Assembly: GCA_937891735.1 (NCBI GenBank)
Contig: CALAGR010000303.1
Location: 1 to 44,963 of the forward strand
Length of the DNA stretch: 44,963 nt
Reading direction: 5' to 3'
Source of the DNA: an uncultured Pseudomonadota bacterium
GTDB taxonomy: Bacteria; Myxococcota_A; UBA796; UBA9615
In this document: positions 9,917-17,743 of the stretch, in pieces
How the letters are laid out: the number at the start of each line of letters is the position of its first letter
Position numbering within the stretch: position 1 is the stretch's first letter
Notes under the pieces: model-generated
Told to the model about the DNA's origin: nothing
The model's database searches: none
Seen by the model: the letters and a program-made list of their open reading frames with translations, nothing else
Translations under genes and position numbers: made by a program

Positions 9917-11593
9917 TTGAGCCGCCGGTCGAAGACCCGCAATAAGAGCGTCGATCTCCTGGCCGAAGTCGCACGACTCGGCGCCAAGGGAGAGACCGGC
10001 ATCCTCACGGTCGATGCGGGCAGCTGGGCGATCTGTCGGCTGTACCTGATGAGCGGCGAGATCATCGCTGCGAACGAGGACGACACCGACGCCCGCCTCG
10101 AGTCCCTTCTCGTCGACACCGGCGCGGTCGAGCGCCCGGTCCTCGAGCAGGTCCGCGCCTCGGGCGAGGGCCGCGACCTGGGGGACCTGCTGATCAAGGG
10201 CAAGCACGTGTCCGGCGCCGATCTGATGGCCGCCCGGACCCAGCTCTTCCGCGACGCGTTCCTGTGGGCCAGCGCGGCCGCTTCGGCCGGCATCGAGTTC
10301 GAGGCCCAGGACGCCGTCTTCCCGGACAACATGCAGTTCGGGATCGATCGCGACGCCCTGGTCGTTGACGCCAGGAGCTGGCTCGAGGCCTGCAGGGCCT
10401 CCGTGGATCTCCTGCAGGACGAGTCGGCGCTGGTGGTGGCCACGGGCGCGCGGCCCGAGGAACTCTCGACCGACACCTGGGAGCTGCTCTCCCAGCCGAC
10501 CACGGGCGTGGCGCTGCTCCAGTCGATCGCCGCCTCGCGCGAAGCAGGCATGCGACTCATCGCGTCCCTGCTCGCCGACGGCCGGCTCGGCCCCCCCGGC
10601 GCGATCATGGAGCTGACCGAACTCGACACGGTGCAGCCGCTCGATCCGGAGGACGAGCTGGAGCTCGAAGCCGTCGAGCCCGACGTCGAGGCGCCCACCG
10701 CGGAGCTGCCGGAGGACGACTACGACCGAGCCGCCCGAGGCGACTTCATCAAGTCGTACGAGGTGCTGGACAAGGTGGACCTGTCTGGCGTCGCGCTCCT
10801 GGGGACCGAGCAGCACGACGGGCACGACAACTCCACCGCCATCGAGCTCGGCGACGAGGAGGAGGCCGTGGCCCTGGGCGGGGCCGATGAGGACGACAGG
10901 CTCGACGGTGACGGCTTCGAAGACGACGGGATCGACGACGTCATCGCAGCCCTGGACCAGGAGCGCACGCCGGTCACGTTCGAGACCGCGCCGCAGCTCG
11001 CCCGGCTCCACCAGGCGCAGCCTCCCCATGCGCCACCCGCGGGCGAGGACGACTTCGCGATGTTCGACACTGGCGACCCCAGCGACATCGAAGAAGACTT
11101 CGACTTCGAGGACGAGTCGGGGCTGGTGGAGCTCGCCGAGGATGACGAGTCCGAGCTCCTCGTCACCGGCGATCAGATCGACGTCAGCGTGGAGGACGCC
11201 GGACCGTTCGGGCGCGAAGAGCTGGCCGGCTTCCACGAGCGGATCGACATCTTCAACAACATCTTCCGCATCATCTTCCGCACCTTCTCCGAGCACATCG
11301 GCCCGGACAACTCCCTGCAGCGTTTCAACGCCCTGCTGTCCAGCAACCAGCGGCAGTACCCGGAGCTGTTCGCGGACATCCTGGTGGCCGATGACGGCTC
11401 GGTGGTGCCGGCGCCGCTGATCAACAACCTGTCGAACTGCACGGCGGGGGACTACGGCAGCCTGCTGCACCAGGGCCTGTACGAGCTGATCTTCAGCCAC
11501 CTGTACGACGCCAAGGACATGCTCCCGGGCGACGTGGAGAGCGGAATGATGGAGCAGATCCTTGTGTTCGAGCGGCAGCTCCACCAGGGTTGA
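9917..11593 (+). CDS. DUF4388-like regulatory protein with long acidic linker
   Basis: TTG 9917 is chosen because the strong ribosome site AAAGGAGG lies 8 bases before it; ATG 9842 would add 25 residues without one. The 558-residue product has an N-terminal domain (about 10-150) resembling DUF4388, found with response-regulator and motility proteins of Myxococcota (TGILTVDAGSWAICRLYLMS, then GEIIAANEDDTDARLESLL). A very acidic, low-complexity middle follows (about 235-420, many Asp and Glu), then a helical C-terminal domain (about 445-558, HERIDIFNNIFRIIFRTF). No signal peptide. A scaffold or regulatory role is inferred; the family assignment comes from memory of the fold pattern. Confidence 0.7.
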   Translation: MSRRSKTRNKSVDLLAEVARLGAKGETGILTVDAGSWAICRLYLMSGEIIAANEDDTDARLESLLVDTGAVERPVLEQVRASGEGRDLGDLLIKGKHVSGADLMAARTQLFRDAFLWASAAASAGIEFEAQDAVFPDNMQFGIDRDALVVDARSWLEACRASVDLLQDESALVVATGARPEELSTDTWELLSQPTTGVALLQSIAASREAGMRLIASLLADGRLGPPGAIMELTELDTVQPLDPEDELELEAVEPDVEAPTAELPEDDYDRAARGDFIKSYEVLDKVDLSGVALLGTEQHDGHDNSTAIELGDEEEAVALGGADEDDRLDGDGFEDDGIDDVIAALDQERTPVTFETAPQLARLHQAQPPHAPPAGEDDFAMFDTGDPSDIEEDFDFEDESGLVELAEDDESELLVTGDQIDVSVEDAGPFGREELAGFHERIDIFNNIFRIIFRTFSEHIGPDNSLQRFNALLSSNQRQYPELFADILVADDGSVVPAPLINNLSNCTAGDYGSLLHQGLYELIFSHLYDAKDMLPGDVESGMMEQILVFERQLHQG

Positions 11594-11600
11594 GCGCGGC

Positions 11601-12269
11601 ATGAGCGCGCTGCTCCTCGATCTGGACGGCACCCTGATCGACTCCCGGCAGGATCTCGCGGCGGCCACCAACCGGCTGCTCGCCGAGCTCGGGCTGGCTC
11701 CCCTCCCCCTCCTTCAGGTCTGCCAGTACGTCGGACGTGGGGCGCGCTCGCTGGTGGGCCGGGCGCTCGACGCCGCCGATCCCGATGGCCTGGTCCCACG
11801 CACCGAGCCGATCCTGCGACGCTTCCTGGGACACTACGAGCAGGTGCTCCTGGACAGCACGGTGCCCTTCGCCGGAGTCCTTGCGGGGCTGGACGCCCTG
11901 CGTGAGGCGGGCGTGCCCCTGGCCCTGGTCACCAACAAGCCGATCCGGCCGACCCGCACGATCCTGGCTGGGCTGGGCATGAGCGACCGCTTCGACGTGG
12001 TGTTGGGCGGCGACAGCCTCCCCCAGAAGAAACCCGATCCGGCGCCGCTCCTCGCCGCTGCCGACCTCCTGGGAGTCCCCGTCGCTCGCTGCGTCATGGT
12101 CGGGGACTCCGACGTGGACATGGAGGCGGCGAAGAACGCCGGGGTGCTCGGGGTGTGGTGCTCGTGGGGCGGGATCCACCCGGACCGGCCGAGCCACCAC
12201 GACCTCGTGGCGGAGTCCTTCGACGAGGTGGTCGCCCTGGCCCTGGGCCGCCTCAGAGTCAGCCCCTGA
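11601..12269 (+). CDS. gph: HAD-family phosphatase, phosphoglycolate phosphatase-like
   Basis: Hydrolyses a small phosphate ester, probably 2-phosphoglycolate, in the cytosol. HAD motif I is LLDLDGTLIDS with nucleophile D7 and acid D9. Motif II is the TNK of ALVTNKP, and motif III/IV is KKPDP plus GDSDVDMEAAKNAG. The helical cap between them and the length (222 residues) fit the Gph subfamily. ATG 11601 begins 8 bases after the preceding stop; the longer frame from 11562 would start inside the upstream gene. The 3' end overlaps the convergent methyltransferase gene by 11 bases. Exact substrate is not certain. Confidence 0.85.
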   Translation: MSALLLDLDGTLIDSRQDLAAATNRLLAELGLAPLPLLQVCQYVGRGARSLVGRALDAADPDGLVPRTEPILRRFLGHYEQVLLDSTVPFAGVLAGLDALREAGVPLALVTNKPIRPTRTILAGLGMSDRFDVVLGGDSLPQKKPDPAPLLAAADLLGVPVARCVMVGDSDVDMEAAKNAGVLGVWCSWGGIHPDRPSHHDLVAESFDEVVALALGRLRVSP

Positions 12270-13131
12270 CCTTGCTCCGGTTGGCGCTCATGCGACCCTC
12301 GGCGAGGCGCAGATCGTCCATCGTCACCGTCCCCTGCACGACGGCGCGGAGCCGCGCCCCGACCCACTCGCAGTACTCGGCGCTCTGTTCGCAGGTCAGC
12401 CAGCGCCGCTCCAGCAGCTCGCAGATCTCCGCCGTGGTGCCGGAGCCAGCGAACGGATCCAGCACGACGTCTCCGGGATCGCTGGACGCCGCCACGAGGC
12501 GCCGGATCAGCTCCCGGGGCTTCTGCGTGGGGTGCGGGGTCTTCTCCTCCATCCCGTTGTTCAGGATGGGGATCTCGATCACGTCCCGCGGCTTGGCCCC
12601 GAGGGCATGCGGCTGCCAGGTGTTCGACTTCTTGCCCTGCTGGAAGTTCGAGCTCTGGCCCTGCTCCCGGACCGGGTACCGGCTGGTGTGCGCGTTGTAG
12701 GGAATGCGCACCGCGTCGATGTTCATCACGAAGCTGCGGCTCTTCCTCAGGTGCAGCACCGACTCGTGGGACCGGCCCCAGTCCTTGCGGAGGTTGGCCT
12801 TGTTCCGGTAGTGCCAGACCAGCCACCGGCATCCCTCGAACAGGTCGGCGGAGGCCCACTTCACGTCCGCGAGCACCTCGCTGAAGCCCATGACGTAGGC
12901 GGTGCCGTCCGGGGTGAGCACCCGCGCCGCCTGCTCCAACCAGCGGCGGGACCAGTCCACGTACGCAGAGCGCGAAGCGAAGGTGTCCCACTCCGCCTTG
13001 GCCACCCCGTAGGGCGGATCCGCCACCACCAGCCGCACCGAGGCGTCCGGCAGGCCAGCCATCCAGTCCAGGCTGTCGCCGTGGTGAAGCGCGCCGCGCT
13101 CCGTACGGAAGACCTCGACGGCCCGCGTCAC
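12259..13131 (-). CDS. Solitary DNA methyltransferase (N6-adenine or N4-cytosine, beta-type order)
   Basis: Transfers a methyl group from S-adenosylmethionine to a base in DNA. The catalytic motif DPPYGV (38-43) comes before the cofactor motif DPFAGSGTT (225-233), the beta-class order, with HPTQKP (200-205) between them. GTG 13131 overlaps the stop of the phosphohexomutase gene (GTGA), giving 290 residues. No restriction endonuclease or specificity gene lies nearby, so it is probably an orphan enzyme with a regulatory or epigenetic role. Its target site cannot be read from the sequence. Its 3' end overlaps the convergent gph gene by 11 bases. Confidence 0.9.
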   Translation of the reverse strand: MTRAVEVFRTERGALHHGDSLDWMAGLPDASVRLVVADPPYGVAKAEWDTFASRSAYVDWSRRWLEQAARVLTPDGTAYVMGFSEVLADVKWASADLFEGCRWLVWHYRNKANLRKDWGRSHESVLHLRKSRSFVMNIDAVRIPYNAHTSRYPVREQGQSSNFQQGKKSNTWQPHALGAKPRDVIEIPILNNGMEEKTPHPTQKPRELIRRLVAASSDPGDVVLDPFAGSGTTAEICELLERRWLTCEQSAEYCEWVGARLRAVVQGTVTMDDLRLAEGRMSANRSKVRG

Positions 13132-15284
13132 TCGCCGGACCAGATCGGGTCCAGGGCCTGCACGACGGAGGGCGGCGCGTCGCCGTTGTCCCGCCACCAC
13201 CGATACCCGTCGGCCGTCATCCCCACGCCGTCGCCGCCCCAGCCCTGCAGGGTCGCGAGCACCTGCGCGGCGATGTCCGGTCCAGGCACCCCCGCCTCGG
13301 CCTGCGCCACCGCTCCCGGCAGGACCTGTGAGGCGAACGCGACCCGCTCGTCGATCCCGAGCAGCGGAGAGCAGAACAGGCCCGCCGGCCCAAGCTCCAT
13401 GCCGATCGCCGCCAGCGCGTGCCGCACGAAGTCGGTGGCCAGCTCGCGGGCCTGGCGGTCCGCCTCGATCAACGCCTGACCCACGTCGTCGCCCGCGGGC
13501 ACGATGGCCTCGGCGTAGATCTTGGTCTTCGGCTCCGTGCCCGACGGCCGGATCACCAGCCGGTGGTCGGGTCCCATCTGGAACGCCAGGACATCGCGAG
13601 ACGAGCGATCCGTGCCCGACACGATGGGGCCGAAGACTCCGGCTTCGTCCTGACGGTCGTGGAAGGCGGTGACGGCCCGCCCCGCGATCTCGGTCAGCGG
13701 CGTGCGGCGCAGGGCCTCCTGGATCGCCAGGATGCGTCCGCGCCCCACCGCGCCCGCCATCACCAGGGGGATCTGCACGTTCGCGACCGCGCCGTGGGCC
13801 TTGTAGAGCTCCTCGAGGGCCTCCGCCAGCGAGCTGCCCTGGGCCTTTCGGACCGCCGTCAGCTCCGCCAGCACGAGGGCCGGCGGCACGGCGTCCTTGT
13901 CCCGGGTGCTCGCCCGCAGAAGGAAGCCGTGGCTCTCTTCGGTGCCGATCAGCACGTCATCGACGCTGCCCGTCACCCCCGAGCTCTCCCCGGTGGTCTC
14001 GAGCCCGTGCAGGACCCCGGCGATGTACTTGCAGCCCACGAGCAGGTTGTCGACGAGCTGGCCTCCCGCCGCGAGCACCACCCGCGAGAACAGCGAGGTG
14101 GTGACCTCGGTCTTGATCCCGATCTTTCCCGGCGGAGCCCCCTCAAACCGCGCGGCGGCCACCAGCGCGCTCAGCTCGTTTCCGGTCAGGAACCTCCAGC
14201 CGCCCTCGACCGGGGCCATGCCTCCGATGCGGTCTGCGTCGGGATCCGTGGCCAGGATCAGATCCGCGCCGATCCTGGTTCCGAGTTCCTCGGCCTGCTG
14301 CAGGGCGGTGGGGTACTCGGGGTTGGGCGCCCGGAAGCGCACCCCCGGGAAGCTGCCGTCGTGGGCCCGCTGGCTGGGAACGTAGTGGACCTCGAACCCC
14401 GCCCGCTCCAGCGCCTCGCCCACCGTCTGATCGCCGACGCCGTGCAGGTTCGTGAAGACGATGCGCGCCCCGCGCTCCGTGCCGGACAGGACCAGCGAAC
14501 CGTCCGCGAGGTAGGCCTCGTGCAGGTCCTCTCCCACGAACCGCACGCGCCCGGTGGCCTGCGCCTCCTCCCAGCTGCACGACCTGACCTCCCGGACGGC
14601 CTCAACGAGGTCCACCATCTGCTCGTCGTAGGGCGGGACCTCCTGGGCCCCGAGCTCGGTGTAGAACTTGCCGCCGTTGTCGTCGGGGTGGTTGTGGGAC
14701 GCGGACACGTTCAGTCCGCCCTGGGCCCCGAGCACGCGAATGAGGAAGGACAGCTCCGGCGTGGACAGGTAGCGGCCGCTCCCGGGCTCCGCCATGAAGA
14801 CATCCACCCCGTTGGCCACGTAGATCGCCGCCGCCTGCTGGGCCAGATCCACCGAGCTCATCCCCAGCAGCGGGCTGCTCACCCCGGCCGGGAAGGCCTC
14901 CTTCAGGTCACTAAAGACCCGCACATCCGAGGCGATCACCACCGACAGGGAGGCGTCGGCGCCGAAGCGGGCGCGCAGGAACTCGATGTTGCCCTGCACC
15001 GAGGTGCCCAGTGTCCACGGGTTGATCCGATTGGGCCCCAGGCCCACGGGACCGCGGCGACCGCCGGTGCCAAAGGGCAGGACCCGGTAGAACGAGTCGA
15101 GCAGGAGGTCGAAGCGCTCCCGCTCGATCAGCGCCGACAGCAGGGGCTGGTACGAAACGAAGCCCGGCGCTGTGCTCCACAGCTCGATGGAAGCGAGGGC
15201 GTCGCGGGCCTGCCCAGGATCGGAAGCGATGGACGTCATCCCGGCGAGGAGCCGCTCGCGGGCGGCGGTGGTCAGGGCGGTCAT
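13128..15284 (-). CDS. Phosphoglucomutase/phosphomannomutase family enzyme with C-terminal extension
   Basis: Moves a phosphate between C1 and C6 of a hexose phosphate, feeding glycan precursors or glycogen. The phosphoserine loop is SASHNHPDD (catalytic Ser196), the magnesium loop DPDADR (347-352), the sugar-recognition loop GTEESHG (447-453) and the phosphate-binding loop RPSGTEPKTK (579-588). At 718 residues it is over 100 longer than typical family members: an extra part of about 120 residues follows the last core motif and ends GYRWWRDNGDAPPSVVQALD. The downstream methyltransferase gene overlaps it by 4 bases. Whether glucose or mannose is preferred cannot be told. Confidence 0.93.
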   Translation of the reverse strand: MTALTTAARERLLAGMTSIASDPGQARDALASIELWSTAPGFVSYQPLLSALIERERFDLLLDSFYRVLPFGTGGRRGPVGLGPNRINPWTLGTSVQGNIEFLRARFGADASLSVVIASDVRVFSDLKEAFPAGVSSPLLGMSSVDLAQQAAAIYVANGVDVFMAEPGSGRYLSTPELSFLIRVLGAQGGLNVSASHNHPDDNGGKFYTELGAQEVPPYDEQMVDLVEAVREVRSCSWEEAQATGRVRFVGEDLHEAYLADGSLVLSGTERGARIVFTNLHGVGDQTVGEALERAGFEVHYVPSQRAHDGSFPGVRFRAPNPEYPTALQQAEELGTRIGADLILATDPDADRIGGMAPVEGGWRFLTGNELSALVAAARFEGAPPGKIGIKTEVTTSLFSRVVLAAGGQLVDNLLVGCKYIAGVLHGLETTGESSGVTGSVDDVLIGTEESHGFLLRASTRDKDAVPPALVLAELTAVRKAQGSSLAEALEELYKAHGAVANVQIPLVMAGAVGRGRILAIQEALRRTPLTEIAGRAVTAFHDRQDEAGVFGPIVSGTDRSSRDVLAFQMGPDHRLVIRPSGTEPKTKIYAEAIVPAGDDVGQALIEADRQARELATDFVRHALAAIGMELGPAGLFCSPLLGIDERVAFASQVLPGAVAQAEAGVPGPDIAAQVLATLQGWGGDGVGMTADGYRWWRDNGDAPPSVVQALDPIWSGE

Positions 15285-15349
15285 GGCTGGTTTCCTCTCG
15301 CGGAGCGGACCGGCTCCAGCGCGCGCGCGGAAGGGTACCAGCAGCGCCC

Positions 15350-15378
15350 TTGTGCGGCCCCTGGCGCTCCGCTACGTT
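15350..15378 (+). promoter_or_regulatory. Predicted promoter of the BPI-like gene, near-leaderless
   Basis: -35 TTGTGC (15350-15355), a 17-base spacer and -10 TACGTT (15373-15378). Transcription would start around 15385 while the ATG is at 15387, so the mRNA would have almost no leader. The GCTACGTT around the -10 recurs at 24381-24388 before another gene. Confidence 0.5.
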
Positions 15379-15386
15379 GCCGCGCA

Positions 15387-17195
15387 ATGCGCCGGACCCC
15401 AACAATTCTCGTCGTTTGCACCCTGATGGCGGCCTCTTCGGCGGCGGTCTCGGGCGCGCAGACTCCTCCGCCCTCCCCTGTGATCGATCCGGCGCTCGCT
15501 GCCCATGTGTCCGCGGCGGGCCTGCAAGCCATCGGCAATGGCATCGCGGCCGTGATGCCGACCGGCATCGAGGTGATCGGGCTCGAAGGCGAGTTCGACT
15601 GCGACCCGGAGACCGCCGGGGTCCTCGAGTATTCGGTGGACCCGCTGACGGTCAACATCTCCACCGACAACGTCAGCATCACGCCGTCGCAGGGGCGCCT
15701 GGACATCAACCTCGACATGACGCTGTGGTCGACCGAGGTGTCGGTGACGGCCAACGGACCGTGCCTGTTCGAGCTCAACGAGGCGTGCACCTTCGCCCTC
15801 GCCCCCACCGCGCTCAACGCAGACATCGCGGTGGTCCTGCAGCTGGAGAACGGCGAGCTGACGGCGGCCGTGGACAGCTTCTCGTTCACCCACGGCAACT
15901 TCGGCAACCCCATCGACACCGGCTGCGTCCTGGGCGACGCGCTGGAGACCCTGGGGGGCTACGGGATCGACCTCATCGGCTCGGTGCTCGACGGCGTGAT
16001 CGACGCGCAGCTCGGCGAGCTCGAGACCCAGCTCGACGACATGCTCGGCGGGCTCGCCCAGTCCCTGGCCCTGTCCGACACCCTGGACATCCTCGGGGCT
16101 TCGCTGCAGTACGAGATCACCGCCTCGACCCTGACGGTGGATGACACGGGGCTCGACATCGGCTTCACGGCGCACTTCGCCACGGACGCCTTCGGCCCTT
16201 GCGTCGTCGAGTCGGGCCCGTTCGTGCCGTCCGCCCACGACATGCCCCCGCTCACGGGCCTGATCCCCGGGACCTCGGCGCCCTACCACATCGCCATCGT
16301 GGCCTCCCAGGACCTGCTCAACGAGGCGATGTACGTCGCCTGGCAGGCCGGCGTGCTCTGCCTGGAGCTGGGCGCGCTGTCTCCCCTGCCCCTGGACACG
16401 AGCACCCTGCTGGGACAGGACCTGCCCGACCTGGTCAACGAAGTCTGGCCCGAGCCGCTGGTCCTGGACATCCGCATCAGCGCAGACACGCCTCCTGTCG
16501 CCGTGTTCGCCGGTGGCCCCCGGGTCGAGGCCGACCTCAACGTCGATGTGTACGGCGACGAGCTGGACCGCCTGACCCGCCACTGGGGTCACGGCATGCT
16601 CATGGAGGCGGGGGTCGACATGGAGATCACCGACGGTGACCTCGTGGTCGATCTCGCCTTCGACCTGGAGACGAGCCTCGGGATCTCCGTGTCGTACAAC
16701 GAGTGGCTGCCGTCGGCGATCCCCGAGCAGTTCGCGGCGAACCTGCCGGGCCTGATCTCCGCGGGGCTGTCGACCCAGGGCTTCGACCTGGAAGCGGGCC
16801 TGATTCCGCCCTTCCCGATGCCCGGCTTCAACGGCTTGACCCTGACCGACCTGGACATGCGCGTCATCGGCGAGGAGTCGGACTACCTGGGCGTGTACGG
16901 CTGGATCGACCCCACCGTGGTCACCGCGATGCAGATCGGTCCCATCGACCTGGGCGGCGTGGGCTGTGGCGACACGGGCGGGGGCGGCGACATCGTCATC
17001 CCCGGCTGCGAGGACGGCCTCGGCTGCGGCGGCGGCGACACCGGATGTGGCGGGGACACCGGCGGCTGCGCCGGGTGTGGCGGCGAAGGAGGTGGCTGTG
17101 GCGGCTGCTCGACCTCGCGGTCCGCGGCGCCCCGCATGCTCCTGCTGTGGATGCTGCCGGTCCTCATCGCGACCCGACGACGCCGCAGCGCCTGA
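15387..17195 (+). CDS. Secreted BPI/LBP-like (TULIP) protein with MYXO-CTERM sorting tail
   Basis: A 602-residue exported protein: signal peptide (MRRTPTILVVCTLMAASSAA, cleavage near residue 24), a long beta-rich body, a Cys/Gly-rich stretch (about 525-574) and a C-terminal tail with C574, a hydrophobic helix (about 584-596) and RRRR, the MYXO-CTERM form. Residues about 300-510 resemble the C-terminal barrel of BPI/LBP/PLTP lipid-binding proteins: IAIVASQDLLNEAMYVAWQ then AGVLCLEL, DIRISADTPPVAVF, and a final FPMPGFNGLTLTDLDMRVI. The N-terminal half may be the second barrel. It probably binds or carries a lipid at the cell surface. ATG 15387 is the only start giving a signal peptide; the frame continues far upstream without biological sense. 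Confidence 0.8.
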   Translation: MRRTPTILVVCTLMAASSAAVSGAQTPPPSPVIDPALAAHVSAAGLQAIGNGIAAVMPTGIEVIGLEGEFDCDPETAGVLEYSVDPLTVNISTDNVSITPSQGRLDINLDMTLWSTEVSVTANGPCLFELNEACTFALAPTALNADIAVVLQLENGELTAAVDSFSFTHGNFGNPIDTGCVLGDALETLGGYGIDLIGSVLDGVIDAQLGELETQLDDMLGGLAQSLALSDTLDILGASLQYEITASTLTVDDTGLDIGFTAHFATDAFGPCVVESGPFVPSAHDMPPLTGLIPGTSAPYHIAIVASQDLLNEAMYVAWQAGVLCLELGALSPLPLDTSTLLGQDLPDLVNEVWPEPLVLDIRISADTPPVAVFAGGPRVEADLNVDVYGDELDRLTRHWGHGMLMEAGVDMEITDGDLVVDLAFDLETSLGISVSYNEWLPSAIPEQFAANLPGLISAGLSTQGFDLEAGLIPPFPMPGFNGLTLTDLDMRVIGEESDYLGVYGWIDPTVVTAMQIGPIDLGGVGCGDTGGGGDIVIPGCEDGLGCGGGDTGCGGDTGGCAGCGGEGGGCGGCSTSRSAAPRMLLLWMLPVLIATRRRRSA

Positions 17196-17217
17196 CGGGA
17201 CTCCCTGCGACGGGCGG

Positions 17218-17667
17218 TCAGCTGGGCGAGCCCACCTGAACCAGCACCTGCTCCACGAGGCCATGGGGGCTGCGCACCTGGTCGAGCGTGTACTCGTCGA
17301 AGATGTCCAGCATGCGCAGCTGGATGCGGTCCCAGATCGGGACCTGGGTGCAGTTCCCCGCCACCGTGCATCCGTCGTTGCCGTCGTCCTGGCACGAGAC
17401 CATGTGAATCGGCCCGTCCACCGCCTCCATGATCTGGCGGAAGGTGATGAGGTTTGCAGCCCGGGACAGCCGGTAGCCGCCCCTGCGCCCGGGCTGGCTG
17501 AGCACGACGTCGGCGTCCACCAGCTCGCGCATGATCTTCGACAGGAACGCCTGCGGAACCGCCATGGCGGCGGCGATCTCCGAGATCAGGACCAGGCTGT
17601 CGTCGGGTCGACCCGCCAGATACGCGAGCGCGCGCACCGCATAGTCGGCCTTCCTCGAAATGTGCAT
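17218..17667 (-). CDS. Rrf2-family transcription regulator with a three-cysteine cluster
   Basis: A 149-residue winged-helix DNA-binding protein. The start MHISRKADYAVRALAYLA and the helix-turn-helix (about 25-70, ISEIAAAMAVPQAFLSKIMR then GGYRLSR) are typical of IscR, NsrR and relatives. Cys92, Cys100 and Cys106 (C-x7-C-x5-C) stand where the family binds a [2Fe-2S] or [4Fe-4S] cluster, so it probably senses iron-sulphur status, nitric oxide or redox. It has its own promoter with an inverted repeat across the -10, suggesting autoregulation. No isc or suf genes are in the window, so its targets are unknown. Confidence 0.93.
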   Translation of the reverse strand: MHISRKADYAVRALAYLAGRPDDSLVLISEIAAAMAVPQAFLSKIMRELVDADVVLSQPGRRGGYRLSRAANLITFRQIMEAVDGPIHMVSCQDDGNDGCTVAGNCTQVPIWDRIQLRMLDIFDEYTLDQVRSPHGLVEQVLVQVGSPS

Positions 17668-17690
17668 GCTGGCTCCGCCCCCTCGATCTG

Positions 17691-17722
17691 CTCTGCGAAC
17701 CCGGAAGGATTAGCCCGCAGAG
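17691..17722. promoter_or_regulatory. Inverted repeat over the Rrf2 gene promoter, candidate operator
   Basis: CTCTGCG (17691-17697) and CGCAGAG (17716-17722) are exact reverse complements separated by 18 bases that include the predicted -10 box. Position suits an autoregulatory operator, though the spacing is wider than known IscR or NsrR sites. Confidence 0.4.
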
Positions 17723-17735
17723 TTTCGACTGACAA
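17707..17735 (-). promoter_or_regulatory. Predicted promoter of the Rrf2 regulator gene
   Basis: Minus-strand -35 TTGTCA (17735 to 17730), a 17-base spacer and -10 TAATCC (17712 to 17707). Transcription would start near 17700, about 33 bases before the ATG at 17667. Confidence 0.6.
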
Positions 17736-17743
17736 CTCCGGCG

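Noticed and set aside
13419..15386. 656 extra codons in frame ahead of the BPI-like protein
   Set aside because: They lie antisense to the phosphohexomutase gene, and only the ATG at 15387 begins a signal peptide.
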